Assembly: GCF_002097715.1 (NCBI RefSeq)
Contig: NZ_CP020737.1
Coordinates: forward strand, 3,673,664-3,737,663
Direction of reading: 5' to 3'
Length of the DNA stretch: 64,000 nucleotides
Source of the DNA: Burkholderia ubonensis subsp. mesacidophila
GTDB lineage: Bacteria; Pseudomonadota; Gammaproteobacteria; Burkholderiales; Burkholderiaceae
Made by a program: the position numbers and the translations under genes
Notes under the pieces: model-generated
Databases searched by the model: none
Told to the model about the DNA's origin: nothing
Seen by the model: only the letters and a program-made list of their open reading frames with translations
Part shown: piece by piece, positions 30,075-40,437 of the stretch
Layout: every line of letters begins with the position of its first letter
Numbering within the stretch: position 1 is the stretch's first letter

Positions 30075-30941
30075 TCAGGCGGCGGCGCGCCCGCCCGTCA
30101 TCGCGTCGACACGCGCGAGGAAGTGCTCGCCGTCGCGCCGGCCGAGGTCGTACGCGTGCCGCATCTGCGACGGGCGCGTGTAGTCCCAGCTCGAAATCGG
30201 CACCTTGCTCGACGGCTGCACGTAGAGGCGCTGCTGTTCGCCGTGCGCGACCGTGAACATCTGCGGCCGCGGGTACAGCCGGGTGACGAGCACCAGCACG
30301 CGGCCCGGCGACGCATCGAGCGCGCCGACCGGCACGTTGTCGACCATCCCGCCATCGAGCACCGGCCGGCCATTGCGGCGCAGGACCGGCGTGAACGGCG
30401 GCGTGCACGACGACTGCAGGATCAGGTCGGCGAGATCCTCGACGCGCGCGCAGTCCTGCGCGCGCACGAATTCGGGCCGGAAACCGAGCGCGCGACCGAG
30501 CGTCGGATGCAGCGTCTTGCGCACGTATTTCTCGATGTTGTACGCGACGAGCCCCGCCGCGACCGCGCTGCGCGCGCCGAGCCAGCGCGGCACGTGCGAC
30601 ACGCCGATGCGGATCTCGGGTGCGTCGGCGAGCTTCGCGAACGGCTCGCCGTAGATGTCGAGCAACGCCTGCCGGTAGATCCGGTAGTGCGGAAACACCG
30701 CCTCGCGGCCGAACAGGTTGCCCCAGTACGCGTTCTTCCGGTTGTCGCGCAGCGCCTCCTCGTAATAGCGCATCACCCATGCCGCGTCGCGCGTATACAG
30801 CATGCACGCGGTCGCGGCGCCGGCAGAGATCCCCGCGATCACGCGCGGCCGCAGCGCGAGCGCCGGTTGCGCGACGTCCCAGAAACCCGCCTGCCACCAG
30901 CAGCGGTTGCCGCCGCCCGCGAACACGATCTGGTCGAACAT
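30075..30941 (-). CDS. Patatin-like phospholipase
   Basis: A 288-residue patatin-fold lipid acyl hydrolase with a Ser-Asp dyad: oxyanion loop AGGGNRCWWQAG, nucleophile elbow GISAGAA (GXSXG), and Asp in LDGGMVDNVPV (DGG). No signal peptide or membrane segment is seen, so it acts in the cytoplasm or is exported by another route. ATG 30941 was chosen since patatin domains start a few residues before the oxyanion loop. It lies 10 bases after the thioesterase gene on the same strand, suggesting a joint operon in acyl-lipid turnover. Confidence 0.88.
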   Translation of the reverse strand: MFDQIVFAGGGNRCWWQAGFWDVAQPALALRPRVIAGISAGAATACMLYTRDAAWVMRYYEEALRDNRKNAYWGNLFGREAVFPHYRIYRQALLDIYGEPFAKLADAPEIRIGVSHVPRWLGARSAVAAGLVAYNIEKYVRKTLHPTLGRALGFRPEFVRAQDCARVEDLADLILQSSCTPPFTPVLRRNGRPVLDGGMVDNVPVGALDASPGRVLVLVTRLYPRPQMFTVAHGEQQRLYVQPSSKVPISSWDYTRPSQMRHAYDLGRRDGEHFLARVDAMTGGRAAA

Positions 30942-30951
30942 CGCGCGCCGC

Positions 30952-31356
30952 TCAGCTGACGAGCGCGTAGGTCGACGTCGCATGGACGGCCATCTTGCCG
31001 TCCTCGTCGAACAGCTCGACCTCGCCGAACACCAGGTTGCGGCCCATGCGCAGCACGCGCGCGGTGATGAGCACGTCGCCCTTGCGCACCGGCCGCATGA
31101 AGTTCGTATTGAGCGAGACGGTCGTCATCGGCCGGAATTCGCCGAGCGCGGCAGAGATGGCCACCACCATCGCGGTGTCGGCGGCGGCCGTGAACACCTG
31201 GCCGCAGATCACGCCGCCGGAATGACGGAATTCGCCGGAAAAAGGCAAACGCAGCGTGATGCTGTCGTCGGCGATCGATACGGGGACCAGACCGAGCGAG
31301 CGGACCCACGGGGCCAGCAACCGGTCCAGCAATTCGCGGACTGCGTTTTCGTCCAT
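30952..31356 (-). CDS. PaaI family hotdog thioesterase
   Basis: A 134-residue hotdog-fold thioesterase of the PaaI/YbgC-like type. It shows the pattern RHSGGVICGQVFTAAADTAM on the central helix (catalytic Asp/Gly-rich region), TVSLNTNFMRPVRKGD and ARVLRMGRNLVFGEVEL. Such enzymes hydrolyse acyl- or aryl-CoA. First gene of a two-gene unit with the patatin-like gene. Confidence 0.88.
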   Translation of the reverse strand: MDENAVRELLDRLLAPWVRSLGLVPVSIADDSITLRLPFSGEFRHSGGVICGQVFTAAADTAMVVAISAALGEFRPMTTVSLNTNFMRPVRKGDVLITARVLRMGRNLVFGEVELFDEDGKMAVHATSTYALVS

Positions 31357-31548
31357 CTTCGAATGCCCAGGAAATGTTGCGCGACCACCGCGCAACAGGT
31401 GTGGGCGTCATCATACCGGGAGCGCGCAAACTGCGATCACTCGTTGCGTCGCCAACCGTCCCGCCTGTCGATGACGAAATATTTTTGGGAAATTCGCAGA
31501 AAGGACTTGCAAGCCGAAAAAAACCCGTGCATAATTTCTCTTCTGTTG

Positions 31549-31624
31549 GGGGCGTTAGCTCAGTTGGTAGAGCAGCGGACTCTTAATCCGTAGGTCGAGT
31601 GTTCGAGTCACTCACGCCCCACCA
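31549..31624 (+). tRNA. tRNA-Lys (anticodon CTT)
   Basis: A complete 76-base cloverleaf with encoded CCA: acceptor GGGGCGT/ACGCCCC, D-arm GCTCAGTTGGTAGAGC, anticodon stem GCGGA/TCCGT with loop CTCTTAA (anticodon CTT), and T-arm GAGTG-TTCGAGT-CACTC. It reads AAG, the main Lys codon in this GC-rich genome. A strong terminator follows. Confidence 0.97.
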
Positions 31625-31634
31625 AGCATTTTGA

Positions 31635-31666
31635 AGCCCGGTTAGCGAAAGCTGACCGGGCTTTTT
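31635..31666 (+). terminator. Terminator of tRNA-Lys
   Basis: AGCCCGGT and its complement form the base of a longer stem closed by a GAAA tetraloop, followed by TTTTT. It lies 10 bases after the tRNA. Confidence 0.9.
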
Positions 31667-31843
31667 GCTTTGGCCGGGTCGTTTCCGGTCAATTGCGTCA
31701 ACACAATTCTGGAAGGGCTATCCGGCGAAGATATCCCCGTGAAATACCGCCTGGGAATCGCGGATGCCTTGATTGATGACCCGCCCGATTGCATCGGGTC
31801 ACGTCAATCCTGCAGAACGGCCCCGGTAACCCGGCCGCGCCGC

Positions 31844-32602
31844 TCAGGCCACCGCCACCGCCTGCGTAAGCGTCGAGATGAACCGCGCGGTACGCGCATC
31901 ACGCGGCCGCGCAAACAAATCGCGCGACGCCCCGCTTTCCACCACCCGCCCGTCCGCAAGAAACACCGCGTCGTGCGCAATCGACGCGGCGAGCCGCAGG
32001 TCATGCGTCGCCATCAGCATCGTCGTGCCTTCGCGCGCGAGCTGCCGCAGCACCTCGACCACTTCGACGGACAGCTCGGGATCGAGCGCCGACGTCGGCT
32101 CGTCGCACAGCAGCACCTGCGGCGACGGCGCAAGCGCACGCGCGATCGCGACGCGCTGCTGCTGACCGCCCGACAGCGTCGACGGCCACGCGTCGGCCTT
32201 GTCCGCGATGCCGACTTTCGCGAGCAGCGCGAGCGCCCGCTCGCGCGCGCGTTCGCGGCTCCACTTCTGCACCGTGACGAGCCCCTCCATCACGTTCTGC
32301 ACGACCGTCAGATGCGGAAACAGCTGGAAGTTCTGGAACACCATGCCGGTCTGCCGACGCACCGCGAACACCGCGTCGCGCGACGGCCGGCGGCCGGCCG
32401 AGAATTCGACGCGCGCGCCGCCGACGGTGAGCACGCCGGATTCCGGCGTCTCCAGCAAGTTCACGCAGCGCAGCAGCGTGCTCTTGCCGCTGCCGGACGG
32501 GCCGATCAGCGCGGTGACGCTGCCTGGCTTCAGCGCGAGCTCGACCTGCGCGAGCACCCGCTGCGCGCCGAACGACTTGTCGATGCGTTCGAGCCGGATC
32601 AT
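31844..32602 (-). CDS. Polar amino-acid ABC transporter, ATP-binding protein
   Basis: A 252-residue ABC ATPase: Walker A GPSGSGKST, Q-loop FQNFQLFPH, signature LSGGQQQR, Walker B VLLCDEPTSALDPE, switch His in ATHD. It belongs to the GlnQ/ArtP/TcyC group by these motifs. ATG 32602 overlaps the permease stop by four bases. Last gene of the SBP-permease-ATPase operon, which by the SBP looks cystine-specific. Confidence 0.94.
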   Translation of the reverse strand: MIRLERIDKSFGAQRVLAQVELALKPGSVTALIGPSGSGKSTLLRCVNLLETPESGVLTVGGARVEFSAGRRPSRDAVFAVRRQTGMVFQNFQLFPHLTVVQNVMEGLVTVQKWSRERARERALALLAKVGIADKADAWPSTLSGGQQQRVAIARALAPSPQVLLCDEPTSALDPELSVEVVEVLRQLAREGTTMLMATHDLRLAASIAHDAVFLADGRVVESGASRDLFARPRDARTARFISTLTQAVAVA

Positions 32603-33279
32603 CGCAGCTCCGCGTGGAACCGCGCATGGCGGCCGAAATGCAATTCGAGGCGCTGCTGCAGCGTCGACAACACCGAGCTGAACAGCAGATAGATCAACGC
32701 GGCCTCGGTATACAGGATCAGCGGCTCGTAGGTCACCGCCGCGATGCGCTGCGCGGCCTGGAAGATCTCGGGCACGGTCAGCACCGCCGCGAGCGACGTG
32801 TCCTTGACGAGCGAGATGAACGAATTCGACAGCGCGGGCAGCGCGACCCGCGCCGCCTGCGGCAGGATCGCGCGGCGCAGCGCCTGCGCGCGCGTCATCG
32901 CCATCGAGTAGGCGGCTTCCCACTGCCCTTTCGGGATCGATTCGATCACGCCGCGAATCACCTCGGCGTTGTATGCGCCGACGTTCAGCGAGAAGCCGAT
33001 CACGGCCGCCGTCAGCGGATCGAGCACGATGCCGACGTTCGGCAGCCCGTAGAAGATCACGAACAGTTGCACGAGCAGCGGCGAGCCGCGAAACAGCCAG
33101 ATGTAGAAGCGCACGGCCGCCTGCGCCCAGCTCGGCCCGAACAGGCGCGCGAGCGCGGCGGCGAACGCGAGCAGCAGGCCGATCGCGAACGACGCAAGCG
33201 TCAGCGGCACCGTGAACACGAGCCCCGCGTACAGCAGGGGCCACAGCGATTGCCCCATCAGGTGCAGCCACGCCGGCAT
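32599..33279 (-). CDS. Polar amino-acid ABC transporter, permease
   Basis: A 226-residue inner-membrane permease with about five membrane segments. The EAA loop is seen as EAAYSMAMTRAQALRRAILPQAARVALPALSN in outline, typical of the His/Glu/Gln/Arg/opine-type permeases. Located 14 bases after the binding-protein gene and overlapping the ATPase gene, so the subunits form one transporter. Confidence 0.93.
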   Translation of the reverse strand: MPAWLHLMGQSLWPLLYAGLVFTVPLTLASFAIGLLLAFAAALARLFGPSWAQAAVRFYIWLFRGSPLLVQLFVIFYGLPNVGIVLDPLTAAVIGFSLNVGAYNAEVIRGVIESIPKGQWEAAYSMAMTRAQALRRAILPQAARVALPALSNSFISLVKDTSLAAVLTVPEIFQAAQRIAAVTYEPLILYTEAALIYLLFSSVLSTLQQRLELHFGRHARFHAELR

Positions 33280-33293
33280 GGTTCAGCCCCGCG

Positions 33294-34076
33294 TCACTGT
33301 TGCGACACGTCGTGGCCGAAGTACTTCTGCGAGATCTTCGCGTAAGTGCCGTCCGCCTTGAGGTCGGCGAGCGCCTTGTCGATCGCCGCGCGAAGCTCGG
33401 GGCTGCCCTTGCGGATCAGCACGCCCGACTGGTCGCCCGCGCCGGACGTGTCCGTCGCCGCGATCTTCAGCTTCGCGTCGGGCTTGTGCTTGCGGAAGTC
33501 GAGATACGACAGCGAATCGTTGACCGTCGCGTCGACGCGCCCCGACGTCAGCAGGTCGATCGCCTCATTGAAGCCCTGCACCGCGACGACGTCCGCGCCG
33601 TGCGCGGCGGCGAGCTTGCCGAAGTTGCTCGTCAGCGTGTTCGCCGACTTCCGGCCTTTCAGGTCGTCAAACGAGCGGATCGCCGCGTTGTCCGAGCGCA
33701 CGATCAGCACGGCGCGCGACGTGATGTACGGCGCCGAGAAGTCGTACTTCGCCTTGCGCGCGTCGGTGATCGCCACTTCGTTGACGACCGCGTCGTAACG
33801 ATTCACGTCGAGGCCCGCGATCAGCCCATCCCACTTGCCTTCGACGAACTGCGGCTTCACGCCGAGTCGCTGCGCGATCGCGGTCGCGAGGTCGACGTCG
33901 AAGCCCGTCAGCCGGCCCGTCTCGTCGTGATACGTGAACGGCGCGTACGTGCCTTCGGTGCCGACCCGGAACACCCCGGACGACTTGATGTGCGAAAGGT
34001 CGTCTGCGGCGAAAGCGTTCGCAGCCGCAACAACCGGCAGCAACGCGACAAGCAGCATGGAGCGGATGAGTTTCAT
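33294..34076 (-). CDS. Amino-acid (probably cystine) ABC transporter, periplasmic binding protein
   Basis: A 260-residue class-3 solute binding protein with a signal peptide (cleavage likely after NAFA, residue 23). It has the family start FRVGTEGTYAPFTYHDETGRLTGFDVDLA in outline, and the C-terminal KYFGHDVS, close to the ending of FliY/TcyJ cystine-binding proteins. Cystine is therefore the best guess, with other polar amino acids possible. First gene of the operon; divergent from the small His-rich gene at 34410. Confidence 0.9.
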   Translation of the reverse strand: MKLIRSMLLVALLPVVAAANAFAADDLSHIKSSGVFRVGTEGTYAPFTYHDETGRLTGFDVDLATAIAQRLGVKPQFVEGKWDGLIAGLDVNRYDAVVNEVAITDARKAKYDFSAPYITSRAVLIVRSDNAAIRSFDDLKGRKSANTLTSNFGKLAAAHGADVVAVQGFNEAIDLLTSGRVDATVNDSLSYLDFRKHKPDAKLKIAATDTSGAGDQSGVLIRKGSPELRAAIDKALADLKADGTYAKISQKYFGHDVSQQ

Positions 34077-34409
34077 GGCACGGACCCCGAATGATTGGAC
34101 AACGTGATCGATCTCGCCGGCACGGCCTGCCGCGCGAGCGGTCCGCGAATTCTACCGATGGCCCGATGGCCGGCAAAAACGCAAATCGGCTAACGATATG
34201 AGCGTGTCGAATAACGCGCGGGCCGCGTCACGACGGCTTGCGCCGGCCTCTCCGCCATAACGTCAGATGAAAGCGCGCACGACGACGCGTTACGGGTGGT
34301 TACAGAAGCGACAACGCGGTATCACCCGCGCGACGGCGGCTACGTACCATTGAAACAAGATCAAGTTGATGGTTCGCAGGCCGATCGGCCGCGAACGGAG
34401 CGAAGGAAG
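34077..34409. other. Divergent intergenic region
   Basis: 333 bases between the binding-protein gene and the divergent His-rich small protein gene. It is moderately A/T-richer at 34160-34220 and near 34355-34370. I see no clear promoter pair and no additional gene. GAAGGA at 34402-34407 is the ribosome binding site of the plus-strand gene. Confidence 0.4.
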
Positions 34410-34688
34410 ATGAAGCGAATCCTGTTGTCCGGCGTCATTGGCATCGCGGCGGCCTGCCTGTCGGCAAGCGCATTCGCGCATGCCGACATCGGTGTGTACT
34501 TCGGCGTGCCGGGCCCGGTGATCGAAGCGCCGCCTCCGGTGGTCTACGCACCGCCGCCTGCCGTCTATTACGAACCAGCGCCCGCCTACTACGGCCCGTA
34601 CTATGGCGAATACCGCTACCGCCACTGGCACGACAACGGCTGGCATCGCGGCTGGCGCCATCACCATCACGGCGATGACGACGATTGA
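34410..34688 (+). CDS. Small secreted Pro/Tyr/His-rich protein
   Basis: A 92-residue protein with a clean signal peptide (cleavage after ASAFA, residue 23). The mature part is rich in Pro and Tyr (APPPVVYAPPPAVYYEPAPAYYG), then Arg/His/Trp-rich, and ends with four His followed by Gly and four Asp. Such periplasmic or outer-surface proteins with His and Asp clusters may bind metal, but no function is proved. ATG 34410 has GAAGGA at proper distance. A similar composition is seen in the lipoprotein at 56724. Confidence 0.75.
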   Translation: MKRILLSGVIGIAAACLSASAFAHADIGVYFGVPGPVIEAPPPVVYAPPPAVYYEPAPAYYGPYYGEYRYRHWHDNGWHRGWRHHHHGDDDD

Positions 34689-34774
34689 CCGCCGCCCGCG
34701 GGCCGTGACGGCCGCGCACCGCCGGGGGACATCGCACCGCGCGCCGACGATGAGGCGTGCGCGCGGTGCCGCGT

Positions 34775-36229
34775 TTACCACGGCAGCGAATACGTCTTCG
34801 TATTCGTGAAGCTCTTCATCGCTTCCTGCACGCCTTCCTTGTAGCCGAGCCCCGAATCCTTCACGCCGCCGAACGGCGTCAGCTCGAGCCGATACCCGGG
34901 CACCTCGCGCACGTTCACGCTGCCGACTTCCAGCTCGGTGATGAAGCGCGTGATGTAGTCGAAGCGGTTCGTGCAGATCGACGACGACAGCGCATAGTCG
35001 GTGCTGTTCGACATCCGGATCGCGTCGTCGATATCGCGAAAGCGCATGATCGGCGACACCGGCCCGAACGTCTCGTGCTTCACGAGCGGCATGTCGGGCG
35101 TCACGCGATCGACGACCGTCGGCGCGTACAGCGCGCCGTCGCGCACGTTGCCGGCCAAGAGCCGCGCGCCGCGCGCGAGCGCGTCGTTCACCTGCTGCTC
35201 GCAGAACCGCGCGGCCGCCTCGTCGATCACCGTGCCCATGTCGATCGACGGATCGGCCGGATTGCCGTACGGCCACGCGCGCGTCTTCTCGACCACCAGC
35301 TCGGTGAAGCGGTCGGCGACCGCCTCGTGCACGAGCATCCGCTTGATCGCGGTGCAGCGCTGCCCGGAGTTCTTGTACGAACCCGACACCGCGAGCGTGC
35401 TCGCCTCGTCGAGGTCGGCGTCTTCCATCACGATGATCGGATCGTTGCCGCCGAGCTCGAGCACCGCGCGCCGATAGCCCATCCGCGCGGCGATCGACTT
35501 GCCGATCGACACGCCGCCCGTGAACGTGATCAGGTCGATCGCCGGATTCGTGATCAGCTCGTCGGCGATCTCCTTCGGATCGCCGGTGATCACCTGCAGC
35601 ATCTGCGGCGGCAGGCCCGCTTCGTAGAGGATGTCCGCGAACAGGCAGCACGACAGCGGCACCTTCTCCGACGGCTTCACGACGATCCGGTTGTTGGTGG
35701 CGACCGCCGGCACGATCTTGTGCGCGACCTGGTTCATCGGATGGTTGAACGGCGTGATCGCCGAGATCACGCCGAGCAGCGGCTCGCGCTGCGTGTACAC
35801 GCGGCGCTTCTTGCCGTGCGGCGTCAGATCGCACGAGAAGATCTGCCCGTCGTCCTTCAGCACTTCGCCCGCGCCGAACGTCAGCACGTCCGCGACGCGG
35901 CCCGCTTCGTACGTCGAGTCCTTGATGCACAGCCCGGCTTCCGCGGTGATCAGCCGCGCGATCTCGGCGGTGCGCGCGCGCACGAGGTCGGCCGCGCGGC
36001 GCAGGATCGCCGCACGGTCGTGGCGCGTGAGCTGCGGCCGGTACGCGTGGGCGACCGCGAACGCGCGCCGCACGTCGTCGAGCGTCGCTTTCGGCACGGT
36101 GCCGACCCGCGCGCCGTCGTACGGATTGCGCACGTCGATCGTCGCGTCGCGGCGAATCCGTTCGCCGTCGATCCGCAACGCTTCGTGACGGATCTCGCCG
36201 ATGTCCGTCGATGCTGCCGTGGCGTTCAT
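34775..36229 (-). CDS. phnY: Phosphonoacetaldehyde dehydrogenase
   Basis: An aldehyde dehydrogenase family enzyme of 484 residues that by sequence and context oxidises phosphonoacetaldehyde to phosphonoacetate. Family motifs: FNHPMNQVAHKI, KPSEKVPLS, ITFTGGVSIGKSI (NAD binding), ELGGNDP (general-base Glu), and the nucleophile Cys in NSGQRCTA. ATG 36229 follows phnA by 29 bases on the same strand. Phosphonoacetate is the substrate of the hydrolase encoded upstream, so the two form steps of one pathway. Without context it could be called a generic ALDH; the PhnY assignment rests on the neighbour. Confidence 0.87.
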   Translation of the reverse strand: MNATAASTDIGEIRHEALRIDGERIRRDATIDVRNPYDGARVGTVPKATLDDVRRAFAVAHAYRPQLTRHDRAAILRRAADLVRARTAEIARLITAEAGLCIKDSTYEAGRVADVLTFGAGEVLKDDGQIFSCDLTPHGKKRRVYTQREPLLGVISAITPFNHPMNQVAHKIVPAVATNNRIVVKPSEKVPLSCCLFADILYEAGLPPQMLQVITGDPKEIADELITNPAIDLITFTGGVSIGKSIAARMGYRRAVLELGGNDPIIVMEDADLDEASTLAVSGSYKNSGQRCTAIKRMLVHEAVADRFTELVVEKTRAWPYGNPADPSIDMGTVIDEAAARFCEQQVNDALARGARLLAGNVRDGALYAPTVVDRVTPDMPLVKHETFGPVSPIMRFRDIDDAIRMSNSTDYALSSSICTNRFDYITRFITELEVGSVNVREVPGYRLELTPFGGVKDSGLGYKEGVQEAMKSFTNTKTYSLPW

Positions 36230-36258
36230 GTATGAGTCCTCGTCCGGATGCGCGCGCG

Positions 36259-37594
<1,336 letters not shown>

Positions 37595-37746
37595 CAACAT
37601 GCAGAGAACAGAATGCAAAGCGCCGGACGGCCTGAGCAACGACTTCGGCATGTTTTATCGGGAGGTCAAAAAGCGCGGCTACCTTCCGTATCCGGCCGTG
37701 CGCGACACAGCCGCCTTTCCATTCTTGCGATACGACTGATCGACTG

Positions 37747-39135
37747 ATGCGTCCCTTCTGGATCGAACAAGCGCTGTTCCACGACGGCGATCTCGCCCCT
37801 GCGCTCCAAGGCGCGACGCAGGCCGACGTCTGCATCGTCGGCGGCGGCTTCACCGGCCTGTGGACCGCGATTCAGGCGAAGCAGCACAACCCCGCGCTCG
37901 ACGTCGTGATCCTCGAAAGCGACCTGTGCGGCGCGGGCGCGAGCGGCCGCAACGGCGGCTGCCTGCTCACGTGGTCAGCGAAATTCCTGACGCTGCGGCG
38001 CCTGTTCGGCGAAGCCGAGGCGATCCGGCTCGTGAAGGCATCCGAAGCAGCCGTGCAGCACATCGCCAATTTCTGTCGCGATCACGGCATCGATGCGGAA
38101 CTGCGCGTCGACGGCACGCTGTACACCGCGACGTCGCCCGCCCAGGTCGGCACGCTCGCGCCGGTGCTCGACGCGCTCGCCGCGTGCGGCATCCACAGCT
38201 ACGCGCCGCTTCCGCCGGCGGAAGTCGCACGCCGCTCGGGCTCGGCGCGCAACCTCGACGGCGTGTACTCGCCGATCGCCGCGACCGTGCATCCGGGCAA
38301 GCTCGTGCGCGGGCTGCGCCGCGTCGCGCTCGCGATGGGCATCCGCATCCACGAGCGCACGCCGATGCTCGACTTCACGCCGGGGCCGCCGGCCGTCGTG
38401 CGCACGCCGGCCGGCAGCGTCACCGCGGGCAAGCTCGTGTTCGCGATCAACGCGTGGATGGCGAGCCGCTTCCCGCAGTTCGCGCGCACGATCGCGGTCG
38501 TGTCGAGCGACATGGTCATCACCGAGAAGTGTCCGGAATTGCTCGCGAGGACGGGGCTCGCCGACGGCGTGTCGGTGCTCGATTCGCGGATCTTCGTGTA
38601 CTACTACCGCAGCACGCCGGACGGGCGGCTGATGCTCGGCAAGGGCGGCAACACGTTCGCGTGGCGCGGCCGCATCGCGCCGGTGTTCGACCAGCGCTCG
38701 CCCTACGAGGCGCAGCTCACGCAGAGCCTGCGCGAATTCTTCCCGTCGCTCGCCGGCGTGCCGATCACCGCAAGCTGGAACGGCCCGTCGGACCGCTCGG
38801 TGACGGGCTTCCCGTTCTTCGGCCGCCTCGACGGCGCGCCGCACGTGTTCTATGGCTTCGGCTATTCGGGCAACGGCGTGGGGCCGACCTACATGGGCGG
38901 GCAGATCCTGTCGTCGCTGGTGCTCGGCCTCGACAACGCGTGGACGCGCAGCCCGCTCACGCGCGGCCCGCTCGGCCAGTTCCCGCCGGAGCCGTTGCGC
39001 TACGTCGGCTCGCATGTCGTGCGCAACGCGATTCGCCGCAAGGAGCGTGCGGAGGATGCGAACAGGCGGCCGTGGATTGTCGATACTTGGCTTTCCGGGT
39101 TTGCGAGCGCGGCGGGGAAAGCGGACAAGGCTTGA
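37747..39135 (+). CDS. FAD-dependent amine oxidoreductase, phosphonate-associated
   Basis: A 462-residue DAO-family flavoprotein. The N-terminal FAD site is DVCIVGGGFTGLWTAIQAK with Glu near residue 57 (VVILESDLCGAGASGRNGG). The C-terminal part GFGYSGNGVGPTYMGGQI closes the FAD site. The family oxidises amines such as glycine, sarcosine or D-amino acids. Divergent from phnA-phnY and sharing its promoter region, it most likely oxidises 2-aminoethylphosphonate or an N-methyl form to phosphonoacetaldehyde; no PhnW transaminase is present here. Flavoenzymes of this kind are known from other phosphonate clusters, but the substrate here is inferred from context. Confidence 0.8.
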   Translation: MRPFWIEQALFHDGDLAPALQGATQADVCIVGGGFTGLWTAIQAKQHNPALDVVILESDLCGAGASGRNGGCLLTWSAKFLTLRRLFGEAEAIRLVKASEAAVQHIANFCRDHGIDAELRVDGTLYTATSPAQVGTLAPVLDALAACGIHSYAPLPPAEVARRSGSARNLDGVYSPIAATVHPGKLVRGLRRVALAMGIRIHERTPMLDFTPGPPAVVRTPAGSVTAGKLVFAINAWMASRFPQFARTIAVVSSDMVITEKCPELLARTGLADGVSVLDSRIFVYYYRSTPDGRLMLGKGGNTFAWRGRIAPVFDQRSPYEAQLTQSLREFFPSLAGVPITASWNGPSDRSVTGFPFFGRLDGAPHVFYGFGYSGNGVGPTYMGGQILSSLVLGLDNAWTRSPLTRGPLGQFPPEPLRYVGSHVVRNAIRRKERAEDANRRPWIVDTWLSGFASAAGKADKA

Positions 39136-39378
39136 TGTGCGGGTCATGAAGGCGCGCTGAGCACCGCACCGAGCGTGGTCGGGGCCACTGTCGTGAGGCT
39201 CGCACCGGCCCGTGATTGGCCTGGCGATGCCGGTGGCATGTGGTGCTGCGATCTTTGTGCAAAAAAACCGATCGGCCAAGACCCATGCAGGATTGATGGC
39301 GGCCGCCCGCTAAACTACTGCGGGCGGCGGGTTGATTGCGGAAGTGTTGGCCGCCAAGCCTGAGGACAGAGTGTTTTA

Positions 39379-39771
39379 ATGGAAAATTACACGCGGGACG
39401 ATCTGGTTGCGTTTATCCGGCAGGAGGCCTGCATGCCTCCCAAGAAGCCCATTACCGACGACATGAATGTTGTGCATTCTTTGGGCCAACACGGAGATGA
39501 CGCCAATGATTTTATGGAAAAGTTCTTCGAAACCTTCACAGTGAAGCGGGGCGACTACGATTTTTGCCGCTACTTTTTCATGGAAGGAGAGGGATTCATC
39601 TCGCATCTTTTCAAAAAACACATACTGAGAAAACCTCACTCACTAAAAAGAGAGACAATGACAGTCGGAATGCTCCACAAGGCGGCCCTCAACCGAAAAT
39701 GGGATTGCGAGGCTCTGTCGGAGACCGGCTGGGTTATGGACGATTTTTTCGACAAACAAACCGGCAAATAG
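39379..39771 (+). CDS. DUF1493 family protein
   Basis: A 130-residue protein without signal peptide. It matches the DUF1493 pattern: DFMEKFFETFTVKRGDYDF (N-terminal helix plus RYF), then TVGMLHKAALNRKWD near the C-terminus. DUF1493 proteins are small cytoplasmic proteins of unknown function, often encoded in accessory islands and sometimes next to toxin genes. Codon use is less GC-rich than in the flanking phosphonate genes, indicating transfer. It lies upstream of the Tse2-like pair but separated by a gntR remnant; whether they work together is unknown. Confidence 0.75.
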   Translation: MENYTRDDLVAFIRQEACMPPKKPITDDMNVVHSLGQHGDDANDFMEKFFETFTVKRGDYDFCRYFFMEGEGFISHLFKKHILRKPHSLKRETMTVGMLHKAALNRKWDCEALSETGWVMDDFFDKQTGK

Positions 39772-39834
39772 AAGCGGGATACCACGTCAGCCAGATCAAG
39801 CACCTGCAATCCCGAACAGCTCGGCGCCCTTTCA

Positions 39835-39940
39835 TCATCGATGCGCCCTGTCACATGCTGATTCTCTCCCGCGCACCTTGCTGATCGCCGACAAACCACG
39901 CTCGTACATTCGACGCATCCGTACGGGGCCGGGCGCAATT
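39835..39940 (-). pseudogene. Remnant of a GntR gene 3' end
   Basis: Read on the minus strand, this stretch gives GPVRMRRMYERGLSAISKVR, which aligns with the C-terminus of the intact GntR regulator at 40780-41505 (GLARMRRTHEQGLPATGKAA). The adjacent bases TCGGCGCCCTTTCATCATCG also resemble the terminator half and tail at 40729-40748. No N-terminal part exists. The copy is decayed, about three quarters identical over its best 38 bases. It marks a duplication flanking the toxin-like pair. Confidence 0.7.
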
Positions 39941-40062
39941 GATCGGTGCCGCTCCGGCTTGCACCAACAGCGCAATAAAATTTAATTTTATTAATGAGAT
40001 TGATTTTCTCAAAAAAATTCCTTGTTAGCATTCACTCCCAATATATTTAATATGGGACCCAT

Positions 40063-40428
40063 ATGCTTCCCTCCGAATGTTTTCTATTAAGCGAGGATCT
40101 TTATCGCCTCGGCAACTCGACAAGCCCCAGATTGACTCATATCCGGCCCAGAGATATAACTGTCGTTCAGATCAACGGCGTCAATGTCGTGCAGTCAAAC
40201 GGCAAGGGGATCAGTCTCTTCACCGCCGATGGCATCATGCATCGCCCTGTTGGCGGATGGGTGTGGCGATTCAAAAAAGGGGCTCATGTTCCTGGCGATT
40301 TGAGGATCATTCCAGATGGCAAGGATCACTATGTTATTGCCCCTGCAAGGAGCATGCCTCTTGACAAATACAAGGGACTTCTTGAAGAAATGGCCATGTC
40401 CGCCACGCGGGAATTCAACAAAAAATAG
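40063..40428 (+). CDS. Tse2-like ADP-ribosyltransferase-type toxin (candidate)
   Basis: A 121-residue protein, not secreted by signal peptide. It resembles Pseudomonas aeruginosa Tse2: an early LYR (13-15), GKGISLFTADGI (48-58; Tse2 has GTSVFDRAGV), then WVWRFKKGAHVPGDLRI (66-82) and KDHYVIAPARSM (87-98; Tse2 has THYTIMPAKPM). Ser51 and His89 align with Tse2 residues reported to matter for toxicity. Tse2 is a cytoplasm-acting, ART-like toxin secreted by T6SS in Pseudomonas; stand-alone relatives are common as TA-like genes. The gene is clearly A/T-richer than the region. The upstream 100 bases are very A/T-rich. Assignment is by eye from memory of Tse2. Confidence 0.72.
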   Translation: MLPSECFLLSEDLYRLGNSTSPRLTHIRPRDITVVQINGVNVVQSNGKGISLFTADGIMHRPVGGWVWRFKKGAHVPGDLRIIPDGKDHYVIAPARSMPLDKYKGLLEEMAMSATREFNKK

Positions 40429-40437
40429 GAGTTCTAT

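Noticed and set aside
31676..31843. Possible integrated element after tRNA-Lys
   Set aside because: The sequence after the tRNA terminator leads straight into the ABC transporter operon; no repeat of the tRNA 3' end and no integrase found.
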